From: an uncultured Oscillospiraceae bacterium
GTDB taxonomy: Bacteria > Bacillota > Clostridia > Oscillospirales > Acutalibacteraceae
Assembly (NCBI GenBank): GCA_900539165.1
Contig: UQAZ01000020.1
Location: forward strand, 1 to 29,536
DNA length: 29,536 nucleotides
Direction of reading: 5' to 3'
Shown here: in pieces, positions 7,575-15,815 of the stretch
Layout: every line of letters starts with the position of its first letter
How positions within the stretch are numbered: position 1 is the stretch's first letter
Program-made: the position numbers and the translations under genes
Notes under the pieces: generated by a model
What the model saw: only the letters and a program-made list of their open reading frames with translations
What the model was told of the DNA's origin: nothing
The model's database searches: none

Positions 7575-7793
7575 ATGTCTAAGTCAGATATGATAGAAGT
7601 TGAAGGTACTGTGGTTGAGTCGCTGCCTAATACAACATTCAAGGTGGCTCTGCAAAACGACCACATTATTACAGCCCATATCAGCGGAAAGCTCAGAATG
7701 AACAACATTCGTATTCTTCCCGGTGATAAGGTAACAATGGAAATGTCACCATACGACTTGAGTAAAGGTCGTATCATATGGCGTTCAAAGTAA
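7575..7793 (+). CDS. infA: Translation initiation factor IF-1
   Basis: A 72-residue single OB-fold protein that binds the ribosomal A site with IF-2 and IF-3. MSKSDMIEVEGTVVESLPN is the family start, and the IRILPGDKVTMEMSPYDLSK and GRIIWR segments are typical. Two adjacent ATGs exist (7572 and 7575). I chose 7575 because it matches the family N-terminus and is better spaced from AGAGAGG. rpmJ follows 19 nt later. Confidence 0.96.
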   Translation: MSKSDMIEVEGTVVESLPNTTFKVALQNDHIITAHISGKLRMNNIRILPGDKVTMEMSPYDLSKGRIIWRSK

Positions 7794-7812
7794 ATTCAAG
7801 GAGGATATTCAA

Positions 7813-7926
7813 ATGAAAGTTAGACCTTCTGTAAAGAAAATTTGCGACAAATGCAAAGTTATTAAGCGCAATGGAAAAGTAATGGTTATCTGTGAAAATC
7901 CAAAGCACAAACAGCGTCAGGGCTAA
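7813..7926 (+). CDS. rpmJ: 50S ribosomal protein L36, zinc type
   Basis: A 37-residue protein beginning MKVRPSVKKICDKCKVIKRN and ending CENPKHKQRQG. It keeps the zinc ligands of the C+ form: a CxxC pair (C11, C14), a later cysteine and a histidine. L36 is a small 23S rRNA-binding protein added late in assembly. AAGGAGGA precedes the ATG. The infA-rpmJ-rpsM order is conserved. Confidence 0.96.
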   Translation: MKVRPSVKKICDKCKVIKRNGKVMVICENPKHKQRQG

Positions 7927-7958
7927 TCCTGAATTAATAATCGGAGGTAAACTGTAGT

Positions 7959-8327
7959 ATGGCACGTATTTCAGGTGTTGACTTACCTAATGACAAGAGA
8001 GTTGAAATCGGTCTTACCTATATTTATGGTATTGGCAAAACAACCTCAGACAAGATTATCGAAGCAACAGGCGTTGATCCTGACACTCGTTGCAGAGATT
8101 TAACAGAAGATGATGTAAAGAAGCTTAGCGATTACATCACAAATAACCTTGATGTAGAGGGTGACCTTCGCAGAAATGTTGCTTTCGACATTAAGAGACT
8201 TAAAGAAATCGGTTGCTACCGTGGCACGCGTCACATTAAGGGCCTTCCTGTAAGAGGACAGACCTCTAAAAATAACGCAAGAACACGCAAGGGTCCAAAG
8301 AGAACCGTAGCAAACAAGAAGAAGTAA
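7959..8327 (+). CDS. rpsM: 30S ribosomal protein S13
   Basis: A 122-residue S13 with MARISGVDLPNDKRVEIGLT, the helix-two-turns-helix region IYGIGKTTSDKI, and the conserved basic C-terminus CYRGTRHIKGLPVRGQTSKN followed by RTRKGPKRTVANKKK. S13 lies in the small-subunit head and contacts P-site tRNA and the L5 bridge. CGGAGG precedes the ATG. Confidence 0.97.
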   Translation: MARISGVDLPNDKRVEIGLTYIYGIGKTTSDKIIEATGVDPDTRCRDLTEDDVKKLSDYITNNLDVEGDLRRNVAFDIKRLKEIGCYRGTRHIKGLPVRGQTSKNNARTRKGPKRTVANKKK

Positions 8328-8346
8328 AGTAGGAGGAATATTCAGT

Positions 8347-8742
8347 ATGGCTACTAAGAAGACAGCTTCAACACGCAAAAAGCGTGAGAAGAAGAATATT
8401 GAACGTGGCGTTGTTCATATTCAGTCAACCTTCAACAATACTATCGTAACAATTACTGATACACAGGGTAACGCAGTATCATGGGCATCTGCCGGTGAAA
8501 TGGGTTTCCGTGGTTCAAAGAAGTCTACTCCGTTTGCAGCTCAGACAGCAGCAGAAACTGCAGCTAAGATTGCAACAGAGCATGGTATGAAAACTGTTGA
8601 AGTTTATGTTAAGGGTCCGGGTGCAGGTCGTGAAGCAGCTATTAGAGCGCTTCAGTCAGCAGGCCTCGATGTAAGTCTTATTAAAGATGTTACTCCTATC
8701 CCACATAACGGATGTCGTCCGCCAAAGAGACGTCGTGTATAA
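8347..8742 (+). CDS. rpsK: 30S ribosomal protein S11
   Basis: A 131-residue S11 with a basic N-terminal tail, the block HIQSTFNNTIVTITDTQGNA, then KSTPFAAQTAAETAAKIA, and the signature GPGAGREAAIRALQSAGL. The C-terminus VTPIPHNGCRPPKRRRV is invariant in bacteria. S11 forms part of the platform that lines the mRNA exit. AGGAGG precedes the start. Confidence 0.97.
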   Translation: MATKKTASTRKKREKKNIERGVVHIQSTFNNTIVTITDTQGNAVSWASAGEMGFRGSKKSTPFAAQTAAETAAKIATEHGMKTVEVYVKGPGAGREAAIRALQSAGLDVSLIKDVTPIPHNGCRPPKRRRV

Positions 8743-8762
8743 TTAATTGGAGGTTACTTGAT

Positions 8763-9389
8763 ATGGCAAGATATACAGGACCTGCTTGTAAGCTCTGTCG
8801 TCGTGAAGGAAAGAAGCTTTTCCTCAAGGGTGACAGATGTTATACAGGCAAATGTGCATTGGAGCGTCGTTCCTATGCACCGGGCCAGCATGGTCAAAAT
8901 CGTAAAAAGACTTCAGAATATGGTCTTCAGCTTCGTGCAAAGCAGTCTGCTCGTAGATACTACGGCGTAAGCGAAGGTCAGTTCCACAAGTATTTTCTTA
9001 TGGCAGAGCGTAAGGAAGGCGTTACAGGTACAAACCTTCTTCAGCTTTGCGAAAGCCGTTTAGACAATATTGTTTACACCGCAGGTTTTGCTAGCTCAAG
9101 AGCTCAGGCTCGCCAGCTTGTAAACCATGCTCACTTCACCGTAAACGGTGCAAAGGTTGACATTCCGTCATACCTTGTAAAAATCGGTGATGTTATTGCT
9201 GTTAAGGATTCAAGCAAGTCAACAGACGAGTTTAAGAATCTTGTTGAGGCTAACGCTTCTCGTCCAACTGCAAAGTGGCTCGAGGTTAGCGCTGACAATA
9301 TGACAGCAAAGGTTGTTGCACTTCCTGAAAGAGAAGAAATCGCAACTCCTGTTGAAGAGCATTTAATCGTTGAGTTCTACTCTAAATAA
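8763..9389 (+). CDS. rpsD: 30S ribosomal protein S4, zinc type
   Basis: A 208-residue S4 from the ATG at 8763 (TTGGAGG upstream); the frame is open further 5' into rpsK but the family start MARYTGPACKLCRREGKKLF fixes the position. CKLC plus two later cysteines (DRCYTGKC) give a zinc site of the C+ form. The S4 RNA-binding domain carries LCESRLDNIVYTAGFASSRA. S4 nucleates 16S 5'-domain assembly and is an autogenous regulator of its own operon in several bacteria; no S4-binding pseudoknot was established here. Confidence 0.97.
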   Translation: MARYTGPACKLCRREGKKLFLKGDRCYTGKCALERRSYAPGQHGQNRKKTSEYGLQLRAKQSARRYYGVSEGQFHKYFLMAERKEGVTGTNLLQLCESRLDNIVYTAGFASSRAQARQLVNHAHFTVNGAKVDIPSYLVKIGDVIAVKDSSKSTDEFKNLVEANASRPTAKWLEVSADNMTAKVVALPEREEIATPVEEHLIVEFYSK

Positions 9390-9451
9390 TAATTAGCTTG
9401 CTATTTGTTATTTAGCGAAAACAAAACAACTTATTTTTAGGAGGCTTTTAG

Positions 9452-10408
9452 ATGATCGAAATTGATAAGCCTAATATCGAAATAGTAGATTTATCTACTC
9501 AAGGAAGCAGAAGCGTTGGCAGATTTGTTGTTGAACCTCTTGAGAGAGGCTTCGGCACAACTCTCGGAAACTCAATGAGAAGAGTTCTTCTCTCATCACT
9601 TCCGGGCTATGCAATCACTTCCGTTAAGATAGACGGTGTACAACATGAATTTTCAACCATTCCTCATGTTAAAGAGGATGTAACAGAGATTGTTCTTAAC
9701 CTCAAGAATGTTATTCTCAAGATTCACGACGAGGAAGCTAAAACCCTTTACATTAACGCAAAGGGTGAGGGCGAAATCACTGCAGGCGACATTCAGTGCG
9801 ACAGCAGCGTCGAGATTCTTAATCCGGAGCTTCATCTTGCATATCTTGATGAGGGCGCTCAGGTTAGCATGGAGCTTACAGCAGACAATGGCAGAGGATA
9901 TGTACCTTGTGACCGTAATAAGCAGATTATGGATTTACCAATCGGTACTATCGCTATTGATTCTATCTATACTCCTGTTTTGAAGGTTAATTACACAGTT
10001 GAAAACACCCGTGTAGGACAGCAAACCGATTTTGACAAGCTTATTCTCGATGTTGAAACAGACGGTACTATTCCGGCTGATGAGGCAGCATCACTCGCTG
10101 CTAAGATTCTCAATGAGCATCTCAACCTCTTCGTTGACCTTTCTGAGGAAATGGGCAATGCCGAAATTATGGTTGAAAAGGATGATGACGGTAAGGAGAA
10201 GGTTCTCGAGATGACTATTGAAGAGCTTGACCTTTCTGTTCGTTCCTTTAATTGCTTGAAGAGAGCAGGAATTAACACAGTCGAGGATTTGATTGGCAAA
10301 TCCGAAGAAGATATGATGAAAGTTAGAAACCTTGGTCGTAAGTCACTTGACGAAGTTATCGGCAAGCTTGATACTCTTGGTTTCAAACTTAGCAAGGAAG
10401 AAGACTAA
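9452..10408 (+). CDS. rpoA: RNA polymerase alpha subunit
   Basis: A 318-residue subunit. The N-terminal domain (about 1-230) carries the dimerisation block FVVEPLERGFGTTLGNSMRR and VLLSSLPGYAITSVKIDG. An acidic linker follows, then a C-terminal DNA/activator-binding domain with RSFNCLKRAGINTVEDLIGK and VRNLGRKSLDEVIGKLDTLG (about 265-310). It assembles the core polymerase and contacts UP elements and activators. AGGAGG precedes the ATG after a 62-nt AT-rich gap. The rpsD-rpoA-rplQ order is standard. Confidence 0.97.
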   Translation: MIEIDKPNIEIVDLSTQGSRSVGRFVVEPLERGFGTTLGNSMRRVLLSSLPGYAITSVKIDGVQHEFSTIPHVKEDVTEIVLNLKNVILKIHDEEAKTLYINAKGEGEITAGDIQCDSSVEILNPELHLAYLDEGAQVSMELTADNGRGYVPCDRNKQIMDLPIGTIAIDSIYTPVLKVNYTVENTRVGQQTDFDKLILDVETDGTIPADEAASLAAKILNEHLNLFVDLSEEMGNAEIMVEKDDDGKEKVLEMTIEELDLSVRSFNCLKRAGINTVEDLIGKSEEDMMKVRNLGRKSLDEVIGKLDTLGFKLSKEED

Positions 10409-10422
10409 AGGAGGGAATTTCA

Positions 10423-10764
10423 ATGCCAGGTAGCAGAAAACTCGGTCGTCCAACCGACCACAGACAGGCTATGCTCAGAGGATTGGTTACTTATCTTCTT
10501 GAGAACGGCAGAATTGAAACAACCGTTACCAGAGCAAAGGAAGTTCGTGCAATGGCTGAGAGAATGATTTCTCTCGGTAAGGAGAATACACTTCATTCAA
10601 GAAGACAGGCTCTTGCTTATATTACTAAGGAAGATGTTGTTAAGAAGCTTTTTGATGAAATCGCTCCTAAGTACGAAGCAACAAACGGTGGTTACACTCG
10701 TATAATTAAAACAGGCCCTCGTAGAGGCGATGCAGCAGAAATGTGCATCATTGAGCTTGTTTAA
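10423..10764 (+). CDS. rplQ: 50S ribosomal protein L17
   Basis: A 113-residue L17 with KLGRPTDHRQAMLRGLVTYL, the ENGRIETTVTRAKEVRAMAE block and the C-terminal GGYTRIIKTGPRRGDAAEMC. It binds 23S rRNA near the tunnel exit. It is the last gene of the ribosomal cluster; a terminator begins 16 nt after its stop. AAAGGAGGG precedes the ATG. Confidence 0.97.
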   Translation: MPGSRKLGRPTDHRQAMLRGLVTYLLENGRIETTVTRAKEVRAMAERMISLGKENTLHSRRQALAYITKEDVVKKLFDEIAPKYEATNGGYTRIIKTGPRRGDAAEMCIIELV

Positions 10765-10780
10765 TTTGTTATAATTTGCA

Positions 10781-10816
10781 CACCTCGACTGTAAAAGGTC
10801 GGGGTGCTTTTTTGTT
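10781..10816 (+). terminator. Rho-independent terminator closing the ribosomal protein cluster
   Basis: CACCTCGACT pairs with AGGTCGGGGTG (nine to ten pairs with a G-T wobble, short A-rich loop), followed by C and a run of T broken by one G. It lies just after rplQ and should end the long transcript. Confidence 0.85.
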
Positions 10817-10843
10817 GTAAAGACAGAACTAATGTGGTATAAT
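10815..10843 (+). promoter_or_regulatory. Sigma-A promoter for polA
   Basis: TTGTAA (10815-10820), 17 bp, TATAAT (10838-10843) with an extended TGn before the -10. The expected start is near 10850, about 25 nt before the polA ATG. The -35 overlaps the end of the rplQ terminator T-tract. Confidence 0.7.
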
Positions 10844-10874
10844 AAATCATATTATATATTTTGAGGTTATCTTT

Positions 10875-13463
10875 ATGACTTTATTGGTTTTAGACGGAAA
10901 CAGTATCATAAACCGTGCTTTTTACGGCATTAAATTGCTTACAACAAAGCAGGGTGATTATACCAATGCCGTGTACGGTTTTCTTAATATGATGCTAAGA
11001 TTTGAAGATATATGCAAACCCGATGCCATTGCGGTGGCATTTGATTTGCACGCACCTACATTCAGGCATAAAATGTATGACGATTATAAGGCAGGCAGAC
11101 ACGCAATGCCCGATGAGCTTCGTGCGCAGATGCCTGTTGTTAAAAATATTCTTAAACTTCTCGGGATTAAGGTGCTTGAATGTGAGGGTTGGGAGGCTGA
11201 CGATATTCTCGGAACTCTTGCTAAGGCTTGCCGTGAAAAGGGTGATACCTGCTTCCTTGCAACAGGTGACAGGGACAGTTTGCAGCTTGCTCACGACGGC
11301 GTTAAGGTTTTGCTTGCAAGAACTAAGTCAACCGACATTATGGACGAAAAGGCAATATTTGACGCTTACGGAGTTGAGCCTCACGATTTAATTCAGGTTA
11401 AAGCGTTACAGGGGGACAGCTCCGATAATATTCCCGGTGTAAAGGGTCTCGGCGAAAAGACTGCTCTCGACTTGATTTCTCGTTTTAAGACATTGGATTA
11501 TATATATGAAAACATTGATGATATTGATGTTAAGCCGGGCGTTCGTGCAAAGCTGAAAGCTGATAAGGATAACGCTTATCTTTCGCTTAAACTCGGTGAA
11601 ATCGTTACAGATGCACCCGTCAGTACCGATATTAATGATTACGTTATATCGGGCGGTGAGAAAAATGCGGCTGCCGCAGAATTTGTAAGACTTGAACTTT
11701 TCTCTCTCATTGATAAGTTTAATCTTAATGCAAATGATGCGATGCTTACTCCCGATGAGCCTGCACAGAGTCGAGTTATTGAGCGACTTACTTGCGTTGA
11801 TGCAGATTATTTGCTTGAAAAAATAGGTGACAATGACGCTTATGTTTATCCTGTAATAATTGATAATGCCATAAGTGATTTGTATTTTGCTTTTGACGAT
11901 ACTGTGATTGTAATGCCGTCGGAAACTCCGGAATATAAGTATTTTGTTCGCAATTTCTTTGCTAATAAAAATTGTAAAAAATACACTTATAATTCAAAGT
12001 ATTTGCACAGGCTTGCAGCTGCTCTCGGAGTTGAATGTGAAAATGTGTGCGGAGATTTAATGCTCAGCGCATATCTTCTTAAACCCTCCGATAATAATTA
12101 TTCGGTCAGCCATTTGGGACTTGAGTATTCTGTGGCAACCCCCGAATATAAAAATGCTCTCAGTTCAACAGATGAAAATGTAACATCCGCCGCAATGCTA
12201 AAACCGTTGTTTGAAAAAACTAACGAACTTCTCTTCGAGGCAGACCAAATTCATCTGCTTACCGACATTGAACTTCCGCTTGCAAGAGTGCTTGCTAAGA
12301 TGGAGGTTGTGGGATTTTCGGTTGACAGAGTAGGAATAGAAGCTTTTTCATCGAAACTTTCAACACGAATTGATGAGCTTACCTCGCTTATTTATGAGGC
12401 GGTAGGACACGAATTTAATATTAATTCACCAAAACAGCTTGGCATAGCTTTGTTTGAGGATTTGGGACTTCCGTGCAAGAAGAAAACTAAGAGTGGATAC
12501 TCGACAAATGCCGAGGTTCTTGACAGTCTTAGAGATGAAAATCCCGTTATTGATTTGATTCTTGAATATCGTACGCTTACAAAGCTAAAATCAACATACT
12601 GTGACGGATTGTTGAAGGCGATTGATGACGACGGCAGAATCCATACTTCTTTTAATCAGGTTGAAACCCGTACGGGTCGTATCAGTTCTCTTGAGCCTAA
12701 TTTGCAGAACATACCGATTCGTACCGAGCTTGGCAGAGAAATGCGTAGATTTTTCGTTGCGAGTGACGGCAACACTCTTGTTGATGCCGATTACAGCCAA
12801 ATTGAATTGCGTGTTTTGTCCGACCTTGCAAACGATGAGAATATGATTAATGCCTTTAACAGCGGTGCGGATATTCATACCATTACCGCTTCTCAGGTGT
12901 TTAATCTCCCTGTTGAAATGGTTACAAAGCAGATGCGTTCAAGTGCTAAGGCGGTTAATTTCGGAATTGTATACGGTATAGGCGCATTCAGCCTTGCTAA
13001 GGATATTGGTGTAACTCGTAAGCAGGCGCAGGAATATATCGACAATTATCTCAACACATATAACGGCGTCAGAGAATATATGAGCAATGTTATTGAACTT
13101 GCACGAGACAGAGGTTACAGCGAAACTCTCTTTAAGCGCAGAAGATATTTGCCTGAACTTAACGCTTCTAATTTTATGGTTCGCTCGGGCGGCGAAAGAA
13201 TTGCTCGTAATATGCCTATTCAGGGTACAGCCGCAGATATTATTAAAATCGCAATGATAAGAGTTGATAAAAGAATTACAGAGGAAAAGCTGGACGCAAG
13301 ACTTATTTTGCAGGTACACGACGAGCTTATTGTTGAGGTGAGCGAAAAGGATGCCGACAGAGCATTAAAGCTTGTTTGTGAGGAAATGGAAAATGCATGC
13401 AGTATGAAGGTTAGGCTGAAGGCTGACGGAAATATCGGAAAGACATGGTATGATGCACACTGA
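10875..13463 (+). CDS. polA: DNA polymerase I
   Basis: An 862-residue family A polymerase for Okazaki-fragment maturation and gap repair. The N-terminal 5' nuclease (1 to about 290) has LLVLDGNSIINRAFYGIK, GWEADDILGTLA and GDSSDNIPGVKGLG. The polymerase domain has motif A VDADYSQIELRVLSDLA (D637), the O-helix region RSSAKAVNFGIVYGIGAF (about 687-704), and motif C QVHDELIVEV (D816, E817). In the middle domain the 3'-5' exonuclease residues look lost: there is no DxE, and the usual NxKYD is YNSKYL. A non-proofreading enzyme is therefore likely, as in some Bacillus PolA proteins. rimI overlaps its 3' end by 14 nt. Confidence 0.96.
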   Translation: MTLLVLDGNSIINRAFYGIKLLTTKQGDYTNAVYGFLNMMLRFEDICKPDAIAVAFDLHAPTFRHKMYDDYKAGRHAMPDELRAQMPVVKNILKLLGIKVLECEGWEADDILGTLAKACREKGDTCFLATGDRDSLQLAHDGVKVLLARTKSTDIMDEKAIFDAYGVEPHDLIQVKALQGDSSDNIPGVKGLGEKTALDLISRFKTLDYIYENIDDIDVKPGVRAKLKADKDNAYLSLKLGEIVTDAPVSTDINDYVISGGEKNAAAAEFVRLELFSLIDKFNLNANDAMLTPDEPAQSRVIERLTCVDADYLLEKIGDNDAYVYPVIIDNAISDLYFAFDDTVIVMPSETPEYKYFVRNFFANKNCKKYTYNSKYLHRLAAALGVECENVCGDLMLSAYLLKPSDNNYSVSHLGLEYSVATPEYKNALSSTDENVTSAAMLKPLFEKTNELLFEADQIHLLTDIELPLARVLAKMEVVGFSVDRVGIEAFSSKLSTRIDELTSLIYEAVGHEFNINSPKQLGIALFEDLGLPCKKKTKSGYSTNAEVLDSLRDENPVIDLILEYRTLTKLKSTYCDGLLKAIDDDGRIHTSFNQVETRTGRISSLEPNLQNIPIRTELGREMRRFFVASDGNTLVDADYSQIELRVLSDLANDENMINAFNSGADIHTITASQVFNLPVEMVTKQMRSSAKAVNFGIVYGIGAFSLAKDIGVTRKQAQEYIDNYLNTYNGVREYMSNVIELARDRGYSETLFKRRRYLPELNASNFMVRSGGERIARNMPIQGTAADIIKIAMIRVDKRITEEKLDARLILQVHDELIVEVSEKDADRALKLVCEEMENACSMKVRLKADGNIGKTWYDAH

Positions 13464-13893
13464 TGTAGTTATTGAAAAAATGAGAAACTGCCACATTGAC
13501 GGTGTTTTGAATATCGAGCAGACTTGCTTTTCGCACCCTTGGAGCAGGGAGAATTTGGAGGCTCAGCTTGGTTTGGACACCTCGCATTTTTTAGTGGCAA
13601 TGCTTGATAAAAAAACGGTAGGCTATATGGGCTTGCAGGTTTTTTGTGGCGAGGGCTATGTGACAAATGTTGCCGTTCTGCCCGAATTCAGACGACGGGG
13701 AATAGCAGAAATGCTCATAAACGAACAGCTCTGTGTTCAGGCGGATTTTGTCACCCTTGAGGTGAGAAAAAGTAACGCTCCGGCAATAGCACTTTATACA
13801 AAATTCGGATTTGAAAATGTCGGCATTCGCCCAAAGTTTTATACCGACCCCACAGAAGACGCAGTCATAATGACAAAGTATTTAGAGGAATAA
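13450..13893 (+). CDS. rimI: Ribosomal protein S18-alanine N-acetyltransferase (RimI family)
   Basis: A 147-residue GNAT-fold acetyltransferase. IDGVLNIEQTCFSHPWSREN is the RimI N-terminal signature. The acetyl-CoA-binding motif VLPEFRRRGIAEMLI lies near residues 75-90, and the C-terminal ALYTKFGFENVGIRPKFY block is typical. RimI acetylates the N-terminus of S18 in Escherichia coli. In Firmicutes it usually sits with the t6A genes tsaE-tsaB-rimI-tsaD; here only tsaD is nearby. The start overlaps polA (ATG at 13450, or 13453), so coupling is likely. Confidence 0.9.
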   Translation: MMHTDVVIEKMRNCHIDGVLNIEQTCFSHPWSRENLEAQLGLDTSHFLVAMLDKKTVGYMGLQVFCGEGYVTNVAVLPEFRRRGIAEMLINEQLCVQADFVTLEVRKSNAPAIALYTKFGFENVGIRPKFYTDPTEDAVIMTKYLEE

Positions 13894-13895
13894 CT

Positions 13896-14621
13896 ATGAT
13901 TGAATTATATGAGGTTATTTTCAAATTGATATTTTTAGTTTTTATCACAATTTTTGTTGTGTATTTATTGCCAAATGTTCTTATTTATACAAGGTCAACA
14001 TATCGTAAGGACACTAAAAAAACATTGTTTAGTGTATTAAATGATATAGGTGCTCAAGGTGAATACAGAATATATAAGTACCTGAGACAGTATGAAAAAT
14101 CAGGATGTAAATTTTTATTTAATGTTTATTTACCTAAAAATGATGAAACAACAGAAGCTGATGTTTTGTTGATTTCGCCACAGGGAATATATGTTTTTGA
14201 AAGTAAGAATTACAGCGGATGGATTTTTGGAAACGAACGCTATAAAATGTGGACTCAAACATTACCGCAGGGTAAGGGTAAAAAAGCTAAAAAAGAAAAA
14301 TTTCTAAATCCTATTATGCAAAATAAATTACATATGAGATGCCTTGCAGAATACTTGCAAGACGATATACCTATGTATTCGATAATTGTATTTTCCGAAA
14401 GGTGCAAACTCAAAAAAATTGAACTTAACGCCCAATCGGATGTAAAAGTGATAAAGAGAAATCAGATAAACAAATTAATTAGAGCATATGAATCCGGAGA
14501 ACGAAAAATCAGCGATGATAAAATCAACGAGATTTATAACAAATTGTATCCGCTTACTCAGTATGATGATGATTTCAAACAGAAACATATACAGGATATA
14601 AATAATCACATTAGTAAATAG
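13896..14621 (+). CDS. Membrane-anchored NERD-domain (nuclease-related) protein
   Basis: A 241-residue protein with an N-terminal membrane segment (about 8-30, LIFLVFITIFVVYLLPNVLI) and then a NERD domain. The restriction-endonuclease-like pattern is GEYRIYKYL (E56), TEADVLLISPQGIYVFESKN (D89, E102, K104) and GWIFG. NERD domains are predicted nucleases or nucleic-acid-associated modules; the true substrate is unknown. It begins 2 nt after rimI and ends 10 nt before tsaD, so it is co-transcribed with them. It is visibly richer in A/T and Lys/Asn/Ile codons than both neighbours, which suggests later insertion into a housekeeping operon. No partner helicase or toxin is present. Confidence 0.8.
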   Translation: MIELYEVIFKLIFLVFITIFVVYLLPNVLIYTRSTYRKDTKKTLFSVLNDIGAQGEYRIYKYLRQYEKSGCKFLFNVYLPKNDETTEADVLLISPQGIYVFESKNYSGWIFGNERYKMWTQTLPQGKGKKAKKEKFLNPIMQNKLHMRCLAEYLQDDIPMYSIIVFSERCKLKKIELNAQSDVKVIKRNQINKLIRAYESGERKISDDKINEIYNKLYPLTQYDDDFKQKHIQDINNHISK

Positions 14622-14631
14622 AGGAAATAAA

Positions 14632-15645
14632 ATGAAAATTTTAGGAATTGAGTCGTCTTGTGACGAGACAGCCGCTGCGGTTGTCGAAAACGGACGAGAG
14701 GTTTTATCAAATGTTATAGCGACCTCGCTTGAGGAACATAAGCTGTACGGCGGTGTCGTGCCTGAAATTGCCTCACGCAGACATGCGGAAAGTATCAGCG
14801 GTGTTGTTGAGGAAGCACTTTCTCGGGCGGGTTGCACTATGAAGGACATTGACGCCGTGGCTGTTACTTATGCGCCCGGACTTATAGGCTCGTTGCTTGT
14901 CGGCGTGAGCTTTGCCAAGGGACTTTGTCAGGCTACCGACACCCCTCTTGTGCCTGTCCATCATTTGAGAGGACATATTGCATCTAATTATATTTCTTGT
15001 CCGATTGAGCCTCCGTTTTTATGCCTCGTTGTCAGCGGAGGTCACAGCCACATTGTTGCGGTTAAATCTTATACCGATTTTGAGGTTATAGGCAAGACAA
15101 GAGATGATGCGGCGGGTGAGGCTCTCGATAAGGCGGGCAGAACAATGGGACTTGAATACCCGGGCGGTATCAGCATTGACAGGCTTTCACCAAGCGGAGA
15201 CGAAAACGCTTTTGCATTTCCTCACCCTAAAATTCACGACGCACCGTACGATTATTCGTTCAGCGGACTAAAAACTGCCGTAATTAATATTGTGCATAAC
15301 GCAAAGCAAAAGGGCGAGGAAATTAATACGGCGGATTTGGCGGCTTCGTTTCAAAAGGCTGTTGTTGATTGCCTGCTTGCAAATTTTGAGAGTGCGGCAG
15401 AAAATTTGGGGTATAATAAGCTTGTGATAGCCGGTGGTGTTTCTGCCAACAGTAAGCTTAGAGCTGAGTCTGAAAAAATGTGCGACCGACACGGCTGGAG
15501 TTTGACGCTTCCTGAGTTAAAGTATTGCGGAGACAATGCGGCAATGATTGCTTCGCAGGGGTATTTTGAGTATATTTCGGGTACTGTTGCAGGCGAAAAT
15601 TTGAATGCCTATGCGACAATGCCTTTGGACAGTATAAAATATTGA
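14632..15645 (+). CDS. tsaD: tRNA N6-threonylcarbamoyladenosine transferase subunit TsaD
   Basis: A 337-residue ASKHA-fold protein that, with TsaB and TsaE, transfers the threonylcarbamoyl group to A37 of ANN-decoding tRNAs. Visible features are the start MKILGIESSCDETAAAVVEN, the metal-binding HxxxH (H111, H115 in VHHLRGHIASN), LCLVVSGGHSHIV, and the C-terminal VIAGGVSANSKLR with KYCGDNAAMIA. Length is normal. It follows the NERD gene by 10 nt with AGAGGAA upstream. tsaB, tsaE and tsaC are not in the window. Confidence 0.95.
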   Translation: MKILGIESSCDETAAAVVENGREVLSNVIATSLEEHKLYGGVVPEIASRRHAESISGVVEEALSRAGCTMKDIDAVAVTYAPGLIGSLLVGVSFAKGLCQATDTPLVPVHHLRGHIASNYISCPIEPPFLCLVVSGGHSHIVAVKSYTDFEVIGKTRDDAAGEALDKAGRTMGLEYPGGISIDRLSPSGDENAFAFPHPKIHDAPYDYSFSGLKTAVINIVHNAKQKGEEINTADLAASFQKAVVDCLLANFESAAENLGYNKLVIAGGVSANSKLRAESEKMCDRHGWSLTLPELKYCGDNAAMIASQGYFEYISGTVAGENLNAYATMPLDSIKY

Positions 15646-15656
15646 CAAAAAATTAT

Positions 15657-15709
15657 CAATAGAACGCGTATTAATGTAACAAATTAATGAATTTTGACGC
15701 TTTCTATTG
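15657..15709 (+). promoter_or_regulatory. Inverted repeat overlapping the pckA -35 (candidate operator)
   Basis: CAATAGAACGCGTA (15657-15670) and the reverse complement of GACGCTTTCTATTG (15696-15709) match at 12 of 14 positions. A second small palindrome (ATTAAT...ATTAAT) lies between the arms. The right arm overlaps the first bases of the -35. There is no T-run after it, so an operator fits better than a terminator. The regulator is unknown. Confidence 0.5.
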
Positions 15710-15735
15710 AATTTGGTAATGAAAATAGGTATAAT
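15707..15735 (+). promoter_or_regulatory. Sigma-A promoter for pckA
   Basis: TTGAAT (15707-15712), 17 bp, TATAAT (15730-15735). The predicted start near 15742 leaves a 5' leader of about 74 nt. Confidence 0.75.
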
Positions 15736-15815
15736 CATACTAACGGATTAGGATATTTTTACAGTTCCGAAGTCCGAATTTGTAAACGACAAAAATGTTA
15801 AAGGAGATCAGATTT

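Noticed and set aside
15657..15709. Rho-independent terminator for tsaD
   Set aside because: The stem is long but the loop is 25 nt and no T-run follows; the right arm overlaps the pckA -35.
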